Below are positions 26,101 to 37,694 of a stretch of DNA of 64,000 nucleotides, piece by piece. This DNA comes from Chrysoperla carnea (lineage: Eukaryota; Arthropoda; Insecta; Neuroptera; Chrysopidae). How positions within the stretch are numbered: position 1 is the stretch's first letter; each line of letters begins with the position of its first letter. The translations under genes were made by a program, and so were the position numbers. The notes beneath the pieces were generated by a model. It did no database searches. It saw nothing but the letters and a program-made list of their open reading frames with translations, and was not told the DNA's origin. The DNA is taken from positions 68,955,435 to 69,019,434 of the forward strand of contig NC_058338.1 in NCBI RefSeq assembly GCF_905475395.1, in the 5' to 3' direction.

Positions 26101-29100
26101 GAAACAAATTATAACTGATGTTGAAGGTAAATCTTCTAAATACATTCCATCTTTCTTGCATCTAAAATTAAAAAAATATAATTTAATCAAACACGATGTT
26201 GAATAGTTGAAATTTTTTTTTGTTAAACGGTGGTAGTTAGTACTTGAATAGAGAAAAAAATAACCAGTAGATTCTTCATATAAAAAACCTTTTTTACTAA
26301 CAAGCTTTTAAAGTGTGCAGTTCTGAGTAGGTTTAAATGCATTATTTTAGGACTCTATTTAGATTTGATTTTTATGGACACAATATTTTTTCTGACTTGA
26401 ATTTGATTTTTATTTTTCTTCTCAGAAGATTTTTGAATAGCCAAGTTTCCATAAATTTGAATCAGAATATACAAACTTTAGCTTAATAACACTACCAACA
26501 AAAAAAAATCACTACCTATTAAGAAAATCACTAATAGCATCATCCAGTAAATATGACAGCCTTAAATCTTAAAAAAAACTACAACGACTGTGATGAAACG
26601 TATCGATAGCTATGAAATGAGTAGTCTATTAAAGAGTTGCTTATTTTAATTCGACTTATTATAATACTTCATATATTTTAACAGTATTGTTGTAAGTTAC
26701 TATGATTTTTTAATATCCATAGATTTATTCTACGTCCGTTTGAAGTCAGTTTTAGTCGATTCTATTTAAATATACCGGTTGCCGTATGGAAAAATGTTTT
26801 TCCCAATATTACTGTTATAAATAAGATTTGATGGTGGAATGTACGGAAATAATATGATATGATAGTGGATAGGGGCTATACAAGAATATTTTTATATTTC
26901 AGATTTGAATGCTTAGAATAAGAGTTTTGACTGAATCAGGTATTTTACAAGTTAAAGTTATCTCATTAAAATCTTTCAGCAAAATCGAAAGATTTTTCGT
27001 TTTGAAAAAACAAAGGCAAGCGAACAGTATTCGTATCGGACAGGTTCATTTCCAATGTATTCTCACAAAACTATTGAATTTTATTGTTAAGAATACGACT
27101 TTATTCTGAATTTTTCTAATACATTAAATGTTGGGAATACGTCTCAACAGTAGAACAAAGCTTTCATGCTTTTAATAAAGTAAAATGAAATAAATACAAT
27201 GACATATATCAAGAAAAAAAAAACCACCACCCCCATAAATATAAATTTACTTCATAAATAAACGATATGAAATTTCATTAAAGACATAAATAACGAAATA
27301 AAAAAGTATGAGCTAAGTGTGAAACATAACGTAATAGACAAAAGGTTCGATATGTACAAGCGACAACTTATCGCTAATTTTTATAAAAAATCTTCATTAT
27401 AATACGATGTGTTTATACTTATGGTGGTATCTACTTAAATTCTATTTCTCTATCGTTTTTTGGTAGCTTCTTTCTGTGGTCTAAACAAAATAAGGGTTTA
27501 ATATAAAATCTGATAATCTCTAATAGCTGGAGAGCTGAGTGGCTTTTTTGAGTACATATTTGAGGCACATTGAAAATATTAAAGTTGATAACATGCGAAT
27601 GTGGTTGGGAGGTCACAACCTGGTTGGGAGGTTGGGCGGCGTTAGTGACCTATGAAATTTTTAATTTGCAATTTTTCCAATGCAAAAAATGTTCTTGAGA
27701 CACTTTGAAACCTACACCATTTTAAAGTCTAACATTCAATCATAGGAAGTATCCTCGCATGGCTTGACTTGGTGGGGCTAAAATAGCCTGGCAGGTGATT
27801 TTAATTTGCAATTTTTCTTTTGCAAAAAATGTTCTAAGGGAACTTTGAAACTTCACCATTTTAAAGTCTTATATTCAATCAGACGAGTTATCATCGCCTG
27901 GCATGATTTGGTGGGGGCTAAAATAGCCTTTCAGATGATTTAAATGCACTATTTAAATCATCTGCACTATTTAAATCACCTGCAGGCTATTTTATCCACC
28001 ACCAAATCATACCAGGCGATGATATTTCGTTTGATTGAATATAAGACTTTAAAATGGTGTAAGTTTCAAAGTGCCGCAAGAACATTTTTTGAATAGGAAA
28101 AATTGCCAATTAAAATCACCTGCCAGGCTATTTTAGCCCCACCAAATCATGCCAGACGATGATATTTCGTATGATTGAATATTTGACTTGAAAATGGTGT
28201 AGGTTTCAAAGTGCCTCAAGAACATTTTTTACATGGGAAAAATGCAAATAAAAAATTTCATAAGTCACTAACGCCCCCCAATCTCCCAGCCAGGTTGTCG
28301 ATTTCTCCATCCACACATTCGCAAGTTATCAACTTTAACATTTTAATATTTTTTTAACATTTTTATGCCTCAAATATGTACTCAAAAAAGCCACTCAGCT
28401 CTTAGACCATAATGGCTAAGTTGAACGAAAAGTAAAAATAAATAGTTTTTTACACATTTTTCATGATATTTTAAAAATTTGCATTTTCAATTTTTCAAAT
28501 ATGAATAATCCATTTTGGAATAAATATATATGCATTTATCTACTAATGAGTTGGCATTTGTCAATTAAAATTTATGAGTTATAAAAATGCCATTTTTTGT
28601 CCATATGGAATTTGTTTGATATTTTTAGTAAAAAATGTCATTAGAACTTATATTACTTTTAGAACTTTGTAATAAAAATTTAATTCCAAAATGGAAGTAA
28701 TCTATAATCCGTAAATTGAGCAATACAATAAAAATTAATATGGTAATTTTAATAACAAGTTTTGGAAGCTATATTGCATAAAATAGTAAAAAATCGCAAA
28801 GTTAATTTGCTATTTTTACATGTCTGAGGTAAAATTAAAACACATTTTAAATTCTTACAGTAATTTTTTTGAAATAACTAAAAATATCCGATAATTCTTA
28901 AAAATTCACGTATTGATGTCTAAAATAGGGCAGTTAAACTCAGTTTCGGAAAAAAATAAATTTTCTTAGTCATATCAAAAATTTGAATCTCCTTTATTCT
29001 GTATCTGAACCCTTAATTATAGGACATATTTTACTTGGACAAACATCTCATGTTATTTTTTTTTAACATCGGCACTTTCACAAAATAAATAATAATTATT

Positions 29101-31474
29101 CCAGTCATATAAATGCCGTACAAAATTTTATTTAACGTATTTAACGCCACTACTGTTTATATTATATACAGTATATACATACATTATATACATCGTTGTA
29201 GGCGTGCATGGACCCTGGCATTCAAGTAGATGTCTTGTCATTTGATATCATATCTAAAGGTAAATCATTAACTTAAGACTTCTGAAAAATGAATAGATCA
29301 CATGTATTCAAATCGTATACAGACAAGTTTTACCATCGTTTCGTGAGAAAAGTTTGGAAATTTGAGTACCAATGCTGATTCTCTGTGTCAAATATGTGTT
29401 TGTATTACTTGTTTTCATAATAAACCGATTAATCAGGTGCCTTTTAGCTCTGACAGATCATTATACCCTTATTGGCAGATCAATATATGGACATTAGTGA
29501 CAGAGTCATGTAAAGTGGCCTGTTGATTGATATTTTGATCCGCCATTAATTGCCACATGTGAATTTTTTTTAAATTTCAACAAAAATATTTGTATATTTC
29601 CAATAATAATGCTTTGGGACACAATTAAAAAACAGACATACTAACTAACCTAGTTATAGTAGTTTGAATTCTCTAAAAGGAATTGAATTTACACAAAAAG
29701 TTTCTAACAAAACTTCCTTTTCTTAAAATATGCGCTTCTTTTATTTCTTAAAGACCTTCTATTTTATCGTTTTTGAGTTAATAGGAATAACGGAAAATGA
29801 ACTAGTTTTATCATTTATGAAGTGCGGGCAATTTTAATGATAGGAAAGAGATGTCTCTTAATATTTTAGTTAGTTAAATTTCTTCTTCGTTCTTCAAAAG
29901 GGATGGCCTCCATTTTAGATTTTAGAAATACAGACGAATAACTATATCCGTGAATATTGATTTCGCGTAAAAAATAATTATTAGATGAATTATTGGGAAA
30001 AATGAGTTATCAAGCTTAGAAAATAACCAAGCAAACAATCAAGTTTTATTCAGTAGTTTCGAAAATATTCAAAATTTAAAAAAGTCGTTAGAAAAATTAC
30101 CATTTGCGTTTTTATTTAGGCTTTTATGTACTAATTTTATAATTTATGTAAGAAACTTTATAATTTTTTTAAGAATCCTCTTAAATATTCATTGGTGGAA
30201 AAAATTTATAATTTATTAAGTTACAATTGAATTTCAAACGCTGCGATTATAATACCCTTAACTCTGTCGATTTGAAATTTGGATATGTTATAGGTATTTA
30301 TTTTTACTTGTCCTGGTTACTTTTATTTTTCGAAAAACCTGTTACTTTCCCAATTTTCATTTTTCGCCTGTTTACCCGAAGTTTTACTAAATTTCAAACC
30401 TATATGTTTCGACAATATAAATATAAAATTCATTATTTATGTAAGAATAAATTCCATGATTTTTAGAAATCCTAAGTTAGTACAGTTAAAGATGTTACAA
30501 ATAAAAGGAAATGAAAGAATGAAATGTGTTTCTAAGGTATCAAATATCATTAATAACGCATGAGCTAGTGGCGCAAATGTTTCTATTTGTAAATAAACAA
30601 TAAATTGTTAATTCAATGGAATGCTTAATGTTAAAGTTGACTTACAAAATTAATAAATAGGCAACTTGAATTACGTATACGTTATACATGTATAGTTTTC
30701 GATTCTTTGACAAACATTTAACATTTATGCCATACAAAATGCCTAATTACTAATTTTTTAAGTAAACTTTAACATTGTTCGTTTCATTGAATTAACTATT
30801 TATAAGCAGATTTTTCTAACATCCTTTACTGTACCAAGTACCCTTAAAAAAATAAAAATTTGAAAATGTGCTACTTACGCTTCATCTCTTGGATCTGGCA
30901 ACGATCTTCTAACTGATATTAAATCACTAACATATTGATTAAATGCATTATTTTGCCAACCATCATCCACGATTTTTTTAATATCCTTTGTTAAATTTTT
31001 CGGTAAGACAACCGGTCGACCCATTTCACCCGGTGCGGTAAGATCATTTAAATTTGGCATAACCAACACATCTTTATTCTCTTCATCTTTTAACTTAATA
31101 TTATGATGATGTTTTTGATGATATCTATGTTTATCATTATTATTATTATTATTATTAATATTATTATCACCTAACTCATTATCATTATCATTTACATTTT
31201 CATTAACATTATTATCAATCACATTAAGATTATTTTTAGTTTGAGCACTATTTACAACATTATTTAACGATTGATGACCAACAAACGGTTGTTGTTGTTG
31301 TTGTTGATGATGCAATCGATTATCACTAAGTTCATTTAAATCGTTTGCTAAATTACGACTGTTTCTACTCCACGATTCCTCATTTGATAATAAAAAAACA
31401 ACAGTAAACCAAATTATTGATATCACTAACACTAATTTTAATAATAATGAACGTTTTCGTAATAACAGACCCAT
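11159..31474 (-). CDS. Pgant9: Polypeptide N-acetylgalactosaminyltransferase 9 (Pgant9) with alternative lectin exons
   Basis: Golgi type II glycosyltransferase starting mucin-type O-glycosylation. Exons in transcript order: 30879-31474, 25992-26161, 25502-25897, 22770-23002, 18856-19038, then 17919-18041 or 17754-17861, then 11159-11437. The protein is 654 residues with the 36-residue exon or 659 with the 41-residue exon, close to Drosophila PGANT9. Residues 1-10 are basic and cytosolic, about 11-29 a transmembrane anchor, about 40-150 a low-complexity stem with a six-Gln run and a seven-Asn run. The catalytic core begins near 200: [12 protein letters not shown] at 303-305, [20 protein letters not shown]. 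The lectin domain runs from about 527 to the end, with CLDYAGGD (beta), KCLGINEG (gamma) and two QxW motifs. All introns are GT-AG. The start ATG at 31474 is chosen because it places basic residues before the anchor. Symbol rests on the alternative lectin exon architecture and N-terminal style. Confidence 0.92.
11951..12711. repeat. Foldback element G, 761 bp
   Basis: Long imperfect palindrome. The left end TACAAGGTGGACCATTTAAA pairs with ATTAAAATGGTCCATCCTGTA on the right; inner matching blocks include GAGATTGGACCTAGTTC at the left and GAACTAGGTCCAATCTC at the right. It lies in the Pgant9 intron 11438-17753. A partial relative is at 45607-45790. Confidence 0.75.
14378..14756 (+). repeat. Interspersed repeat B, copy 2
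   Basis: Begins AACCCCCGAGCCAAAAAGGG, then a GTGTGTCTGACTGTGTGTCT tract, CCTAAACGAATGAATCGATT, AATCGGTTCAGTTGAAGAAC and a repeated GTTCTTAGATA..TTTCAA block. It is the fullest copy in the window and lies in the same Pgant9 intron as foldback G. No ORF of note. Confidence 0.7.
15584..16080. repeat. TTAA-flanked MITE C, copy 2
   Basis: Nearly identical to 4371-4878 over about 490 bases; one difference seen is ACCGGAC versus ATCGGAC. Left border TTAACGTAGTTCCAGCATGG, right border CATGCTGGTACTACCTTAA. Shared sequence stops at TTAA on both sides, which fits TTAA-targeted insertion. Confidence 0.78.
16781..17511 (-). repeat. Interspersed repeat F, copy 2 (inverted)
   Basis: Reads as copy 1 on the opposite strand, with many GATCATTTTA motifs. 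It holds the uninterrupted site, on the minus strand GTTGTGTTAAGTGAACCATT near 17445-17465, that is split by a MITE in copy 3. It lies in the Pgant9 intron just beyond exon 6B. Confidence 0.6.
17754..17861 (-). CDS. Pgant9: Pgant9 alternative exon 6B, acidic lectin alpha repeat
   Basis: 108 nt, 36 codons, phase 0 at both ends, flanked by AG (17863-17862) and GT (17753-17752). It encodes another alpha repeat with CID at exon residues 10-12, the acidic loop [11 protein letters not shown] and PCHGQGGNQ. One Lys against five Asp/Glu gives net about -4. It has the same length, phase and much of the sequence of exon 5 of the plus-strand paralog (3230-3337), where the loop reads [11 protein letters not shown]. 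The interval between 6A and 6B is only 57 nt. Confidence 0.88.
17919..18041 (-). CDS. Pgant9: Pgant9 alternative exon 6A, basic lectin alpha repeat
   Basis: 123 nt, 41 codons, phase 0 at both ends, flanked by AG (18043-18042) and GT (17918-17917). It encodes a complete alpha repeat of the lectin domain with CLD at exon residues 15-17 and [10 protein letters not shown] at its end. It has 7 Lys/Arg against 3 Asp/Glu, net about +4, plus three His. It would replace exon 6B, with which it shares the ending PCH-QGGNQ. In Drosophila Pgant9 the two splice forms differ in exactly this subdomain, and charge there steers substrate choice (published knowledge). It has no counterpart in the plus-strand paralog. 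Confidence 0.88.
18062..18855 (-). other. Pgant9 intron between exon 5 and exon 6A
   Basis: About 0.8 kb of intron with no repeat or RNA gene that I recognise. Being upstream of the two alternative exons it is where splice-choice elements would be expected, but I see no clear conserved motif. Confidence 0.5.
19039..22769 (-). other. Pgant9 intron 4, 3.7 kb
   Basis: No gene or full repeat family recognised. Scraps such as ACGTCCCAGAAGTCC near 19640 and GGAACGTCCTGTATA near 22280 suggest decayed repeat ends, but I could not pair them securely. Confidence 0.5.
23441..23852. repeat. Foldback MITE H, 412 bp, copy 1
   Basis: Terminal inverted repeats of over 40 bp: GAAAATGAAAGAAACCGCTC.. at the left and ..GAGCGGTTTCTGTCATTTTC at the right. 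The arms continue inward with CCTCATGGAAT/ATTCCATGAGG and GGCGCAAATGTTTCTA/TAGAAACATTTGCGCC. The centre has TACGTATACGTA. It lies in the Pgant9 intron 23003-25501. A truncated copy lies at 30515-30805. Confidence 0.8.
24440..25140 (+). repeat. Complex repeat with two tandem ~138-bp-spaced units
   Basis: Noticeably more GC than its surroundings. A unit of about 112 bases containing GGCACAAGGCTAGACCTTAA, GGTGTTC-TAGGATTGGTATA and AAAATTCGAGAAG occurs at 24726-24837 and again at 24864-24976. Upstream are GTCCGTCGGTATGTTGGTAT and CTCAAACTCGGTACATAGGT. Probably part of a transposon; class unknown. It lies in a Pgant9 intron. Confidence 0.6.
27531..28402. repeat. 872-bp near-palindrome (long hairpin) in Pgant9 intron 1
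   Basis: The left end GAGCTGAGTGGCTTTTTTGA pairs with TCAAAAAAGCCACTCAGCTC on the right. The symmetry centre is near 27966, at TTTAAATCATCTGCACTATT. Each arm holds two related sub-units with TTTGGTGGGGCTAAAATAGC-like and AAAAAATGTTCT-like segments, so tandem duplication came before or went with inversion. It lies between exon 1 and exon 2 of Pgant9 and would be transcribed as part of its pre-mRNA. No coding capacity. Confidence 0.85.
30515..30805. repeat. Foldback MITE H, copy 2 (truncated)
   Basis: Shares ATGTGTTTCTAAGGTATCAA, GGCGCAAATGTTTCTATTTG and GGCAACTTGAATTACGTATA with 23441-23852 but lacks the outer terminal repeats. It is in Pgant9 intron 1, about 75 bases from exon 1. The rest of 28403-30878 shows nothing else I recognise. 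Confidence 0.65.
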
Positions 31475-33470
31475 TTTTTTTTATAAAAAATTTGTTTTTA
31501 ACTTAAAAAATAAAAAAAAATTGATTTCACAATTGAAAAAATTATCTATTTATTAAAAAAGTTTTTCGAAATGTCACGAAAAAAATAATGAAATTTTCAT
31601 GATTTTCTTCAAAATGAATTTTCATTTGTTGTGGTGAGAAGAAAATTAGAATGCGTTTATAATATCACACACAAAACACAAAACCACACACGACCATAGG
31701 CCACAAACAGCAAGCAATAAGAACCGTTTTATGGAGTTTTGAAAACTTATAAAGTAATTTGATATTTTCTTTTTTATTATCACAGATATTATATTAAAAT
31801 TTGATAAAATATTATTGAGTTATCGATTTATTTTAAACAGTTTATTGATTGATTTGCTTATAATATGTGTTGTGTATATATGTGCAAGCAATCGTTTTAA
31901 TTTTTCAGACTAGATTTTTGCATTTTTTTCGATATGATTTTTTTTTTTTTAAATATTTGATTATGTTTATCACTGATATGTGTTATTAGAAGTTGATATA
32001 AGTGTTTTACGACATTGAATTTAATTGTTGAATGCATTCATGTTCAAATCATTGTTGACAGTTTTATGGTGTCATTTGTTTTCATTGTGGAATTTTAAGA
32101 TTTTCGGTGTTACCATGATATGCTGTTGGTCCATGATCTGAAACAATTAAAAATAAAAATATTAATTTCATAATCCATGGATCCTAGTCTATGAGGTTTT
32201 ACATTGGCTCAAAAAGGAAATTACTATTTATACTACTCAATTTTCCAATTTTACTGCCCAATTTTCCTCCTTAAATAAAACTGCTTTTAAATAGCCTGCG
32301 TTGTTTAGACTCCTGTGGAATATCAATAATGGAAGTTGATTAAATAGTTTGAGTAAGAACTCAAATCTACAAAGACGACAGAGAAGTAGGTGGGCCCTAA
32401 ACGACAAAGAAGTAGAAGGCCCCTAATTAGTTCTCAAATAAGAGAACATTTTCAATCTTTTTCAGCTTTCATATCGTGTTAATTCGTTTTCTTCTGACGC
32501 CATCTTCGTGAGATTCGTTCTCACCTTTTCTCACCGAATTTATTAAATTGTGTTTTTTCTTTCAGAATTTAATAGAAGATGATAGATAAACCGTTAATCG
32601 ATGACATTTTTGATATCGGTAGAAAAAAAATATATTTATATAACTTTCAACATTTTTATCCCAAAATAGATTGTTCCTCTCGGAATATTTTACGAATTAA
32701 GCAGAATCATAGAGCCATTATATTTTCAAAGCTTAAAAGCTCTTAGAATTTGAGAATTTGAGAAAATCTTACGATGCTTTTGAATACTATATGAATATTT
32801 TATATTGAATACCAAGCATACATGTGGGTAGCACATAATTACTAAACTTAATGTTATTAATTACTTAAAATATTCTTTAATTTTTTAATTTATCAGCCAC
32901 AATTTTCTAAAAGGATTTTGTTGGAGGCATATGGTTTGCGAGCTGATCTGTTCCAGCTTTGATGATATCACATTAAATCCTACACAAAATCGAAAATATA
33001 TATAATTAATTGACCAAACACGGATTTGTTACAAGTTTGTATTATTACCATGTCAGTAATCGCTACGCATAGAAAGGAATTTTGCGCCACGTGCGGAAAA
33101 AAATATTCATTATACTATTTAGACGAGCTTTCACACAATGATATCATCATTAACGTATTAATATTGCATACAATATTTAAATATTTTAAATTAAAAATTA
33201 TAGGCAATATTATATATATGATGAAGTCATTGCACACCAACTCAACGGAAATGATTTAGGTTCAGGTGTACAGAGATCCCTTACAGAGGATTTCAAGAGG
33301 CGTCCCTTACTAGTTAGTATAAACAGTGATTTACATGTTCATTGTATATTCAAGATAAGACCTTAAAACAAATAAACTAGCTAACATAACTAATTAAAAT
33401 CAATTATTATTATAAATAATAAATTATGCAACTAAATATTTTACTAATAGTACAGTCAAAAATTTTTGAA
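31475..33470. other. Upstream region of Pgant9
   Basis: No gene supported. The start codon of Pgant9 is preceded on the minus strand by an A-rich leader. Promoter motifs could not be placed, and further non-coding first exons may exist here. Confidence 0.4.
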
Positions 33471-33520
33471 AATGTTACCAAACATGTACAAGTTATTTAA
33501 TAATGTTTAACTATGTGTCT

Positions 33521-34218
33521 TACATTTATTCTTTATAAAAAGCTCTCCTTTCAAAAACATTAACATTCAGCTATTCACTTTTGACATCGAATATACAGGT
33601 GATCACAAATTGAGAAAGTTTGATAGGAATGTGAATGGTCGTTTAGAAATTTAGACCATTTTGAACAGATAATAGGGGAAACAGTTTAAAAAATCATTCC
33701 CGAGATATGTAGGAGTGTATTTAAATAATTTTGTAAAAGTACAATTACATGTATGGAACACAAAGGTGGATACGTTGAGGCAAAACTAACTGATGATAAC
33801 TGTTTAGGAATGAATTGTTAAAGATGGAAATGTTTTGATCACTTCAATTTTAAAAATCCTACTTATAAAACACGTCATCTGTTATCCAAATTAACCAGTC
33901 ATCATACTTAAAATGTTTATTTGCTAATTTGAAACATTTATAACAAAATAATTAATACAAAACATTTATTTTCCATACATTACGATACTTTATTATTGTT
34001 GACGTAAGTAATAAACCGTTATCTTCCTACATATCTCGGGAGTGATTTCTTGAACTGTTTCCCTTCATATCTGTTCTAAATGGTCTACATTTATAAACTA
34101 CCATTAACATTCCTATCGAACTTTCTCAATTTGTGATCACCCTGCATATTCGATGTCAAAAGTGAATAGCTGAATGTTAATATTTTTGAAAGCAGAGCTT
34201 TTTATAAAGAATACATTT
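33521..34218. repeat. Foldback element I, about 700 bp
   Basis: Left arm TTCTTTATAAAAAGCTCTCC.., CATTCAGCTATTCACTTTTG, GATCACAAATTGAGAAAGTT; right arm holds the complements AACTTTCTCAATTTGTGATC and CAAAAGTGAATAGCTGAATG, and ends GAGCTTTTTATAAAGAA. Arms are at least 170 bp and diverged. No coding capacity. Confidence 0.78.
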
Positions 34219-34421
34219 TTTTTGTAAACCTTATAATAAAAAAGTTTTTCCAAATGTTGCCAACCTAGCTAGACATCCTATATATATATATATATGTTTT
34301 TTTTTTTGGTGCCCAATTTACAAAATTCTAAGAAATTATCATTTAATTTTTATATACATTATTATCGATTTATATAAAATTATTAATAGCAACGTTGAAA
34401 ATTCATACAGATTAGATAATG

Positions 34422-37400
34422 ATTTGGAGGTGCATGACGAAATCTATAAGCACTTTTTATTAAAATATTATATTTTTATAAATTCCATTACAAGTTACAT
34501 GGGTGAATGGTTATTTAACTCGATAATTTCAATTAAAAAAATTATAAAATAATTTCAATGGGCGAATAAATCGACTCTGCTTTCATCCATACTTGAAATT
34601 AAATTTAAAATTTCCACAATTCAATTTAATTGTACCGTGGGAGCCCAATAATTAAGTGAAATTTTTATGATAATTTTTGTCTGCTTTTTTGAGGATTATT
34701 TATCAACGTAAGTTTGCTTATAAAGAAATTTGAAGTGCGGCTCGAGTGTCGAATTCATGGGAAACGAGTTTTTTAATTTTTGTGTTTATCGACGCCGGAT
34801 GAAAAATGTGTTTTTTACATTTGCACTCCAAACGCTAAAGACGTTTGCAAAACTCCTCCGATAAACTCGATTTCTATTAAGACGCCACTTTATCCATATG
34901 GAGGTAAAACTTCAAATATATGTTTAGTCAAATTTATCTTCAAATTCTCAAAACGAGATATAAGAAGGTTATACAAATTGAAATTATCGTATGATCAGTT
35001 TCCTCTTTTTGTCTATTCATCTATCAAGATCTTTTTTCTTCGAATTTTGGTAGATCTGGATAAATATAATAATTGAAACAAAAAAATTTTTTTTCGAGTG
35101 CATTGCGGGGTGTTCAATGGCAATATAGTCGAAAATCGAGAATAAACTTCTGTCTTTTAATTTCGAAACTATATAGTAAAATTTTAAAAAAATAAAGAAA
35201 GCAAGCCGATTGTCACAGTTTACTAGAAAACCTTAAAAGAAATTCTAGACCTCACGATAATAAAAATGTTCGTACAGAACCGTCTGTACACAAGTGTCGC
35301 ACTTGACTGTTGCACGCACTTGACTGTTTTTTGTAATACTACTACATATTTTGATCACAATTTTATCATTGTCAGGATGAATTAGCTTATCGTAATCGTT
35401 TCCGGTGTGTTATTTTCAAGATTTTATTTTTGTTATTCTTATTGATTTTATTTGCGTAATGTTAACAATTAGTGATAGTCAACAAGTGTATAGGTTAGAT
35501 GTTTTTTGATCAACAAACATCGATGGCGTAATCTTTCCAAAGTCGATCGAGTTTTCTTTTTGAAATTTAATTTGGACACTCAAAACGTTTTTATTTAACT
35601 TGCACTGTTTATATTCATGTATGTTTGTTCTTGTTAAATCTTGCAACTGAACAGCAGTTTAGTTTTGATGATAATGCATGGTTAGCTCAGTGATGTCGTA
35701 ATAAATCCACTATGGTGGATTTTATCATTTTTTCACTACCATGATGTGGATATCAAATGAAAATGTTTGATGATATGAATACAAATAATAGGAGGGCATA
35801 CTCTCTGTGAGGAGCGGGTGGCTTAAAAACCGTAAAATTGGTATGATGTAATTTACGGATGCCCCTTCTTACCTTACAGAAAATTTACAAGGAACAAACC
35901 GTATTAGTATTTTCATAGTGAAATTGGATTTGAATTTGAAAACTAAAAAATTCTGAATTCGATAGTTTCCTATTTTATTCGTTACTTCGATAGTTTTAGA
36001 CGAATGATTCATATTTTTAACCAAGACAAACGAATTTACTAAAAAAATTTGGTTTTCATTTAAAAAAATAAAGTTAATACTCATTTGACCGTGAAACTGT
36101 TCAATAAAACTCAGATATTGTGAATGACTTTCCTTCTTCAAATGACAAAACTTTTGTATGAAACATTACAAAAAAAATATATCGCTTACGAGAAAAGTGA
36201 CTGCGCAGATTAAAATGGATTACTCTATATAACAAAGAAAAACAAGTAAAAACAAACAATTGACTGAGTTTATTGTTAAAATACCATGTATAGACTGTGT
36301 TGACTACACTGTCACATTACACATACATACATGTCACACATATATAACTGATATTCCCATATAATACATACTATACGATTTGCGTTCTCACGGGTAAAAA
36401 GTGATGTTAACGAAAAAAAAATTTTCTATGAACACCTATACCAACATTTTTTTCGTAGCATCAATATTTTTAAGCGTTACTAACTTGGGACTAAACTTAA
36501 TATACTATGTATATTTCATTTATACATATATGGTATAAAAACCTTGGTTTTCTTTTGCTAACGTTATAATTTATTTTACTTTATAGTTGGCTTACAGTCA
36601 TTGAAGATCAACATAAAGGAAAAAAAAGTATACATTTCAAATCTTAATAATTTAAGGTATTGTGTAAACATTATCTGTATTATATTATAGCTTACACCTT
36701 CACATTCAATGAACAGAAAAATAAAGGTGAAAATTTATTTAAGTAATGGTAAAAGGTAATAGCAATAAGGTTTTAAATTAATTCGAAAAACAATATAGCT
36801 TTTTTCGTTTTTTAAATAAATATACAATGTATGGTGTCGTTAATGACGATGATGAAATCAGGAAATTTATAATATTACTGAATAAAAATCACTTTCAAGC
36901 AAGTTGACAATTAAAAAAATCTAATTTTTACATCCAATATAACTCATCTTTTCGTCCCAATTTGAGCCCTTCAATTAGCCAACTAGTCAGTTCATTCGAT
37001 TTCGTTGCCTGTGTCGAAAATTATTAAATTGCAAAATGAATTTTGAGTTTTAATTTCCATTTCGGTAGTATACAAAAGCCAAGGCAAGTTTAGACTTGTG
37101 GTTGAAATTATTTGTACCTTATTTTCAACTTTGATGATGAATTTTGTTATAACTTCATGAATGTAGACGAAAAATAAGAATACAATTTTTCGATATCTGT
37201 CTTGGTTTTCACAAAATTTTCAATTTACGATATTTTGAAAACTACTCCAGATATCGAAAAAATTTTTCTGACTTTTCGTCTTATATTGTCAAGTTATACA
37301 TAATTCACAATCAAAATTGAAAAAGTATATATATTTTTAAAATTTGTATCCCCATTACCGTGCCCATACATCCTTACTTAATCGCGAACCACGTGTTTTT

Positions 37401-37690
37401 TTTTGTTTTCAATAATTTATTAAGTTTTTAATTTTAATTTAAATAGATTTTTTTTAAATTTTCACAGACTAGTTTCGGAGAAATCCATAAAGGCATATCA
37501 TCCATCTACTGTTTTCCCATAAGACCAATGTTAAATCAAGCCTTTTTTCTAAAATTGTCCTTGTATTGAAAGTTGTATAAATGCGATATACAGGTATATC
37601 GCGTATATACAAGTTGATAATAGTAATTATCTATTAATTCATTGACTAATAAATAAATTTTATTGCAAATATGGTGATATATGATATATG
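34422..37690 (+). repeat. 3.27-kb tandem duplication, copy 1
   Basis: Begins ATTTGGAGGTGCATGACGAA and ends GGTGATATATGATATATG. The same sequence restarts at 37695 with a constant offset of 3273 bases; I saw no difference wherever I compared. The unit contains a truncated inverted repeat A (36230-36545) and a TTAA-MITE fragment (37085-37376). Its two longest ORFs (34780-35076 plus, 35869-36141 minus) resemble no family I know. Confidence 0.93.
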
Positions 37691-37694
37691 ATAT

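Noticed and set aside
34738..34760. CTCGAG..GAATTC sites close together, suggesting a cloning-vector linker
   Set aside because: Surrounding DNA is ordinary AT-rich host sequence and no vector backbone is present.
34780..35076. 98-codon ORF repeated at 38053-38349, and 90-codon ORF repeated at 35869-36141 and 39142-39414
   Set aside because: They are repeated only because the DNA is duplicated. Composition is that of AT-rich noncoding DNA, with no recognised motif.
35678..35730. tRNA-like stretch with TAGCTCAGTGATG resembling a D arm (also in the second duplicate copy)
   Set aside because: No acceptor stem, no GTTCGA T-loop at the right distance, and the following bases do not fold as an anticodon arm.
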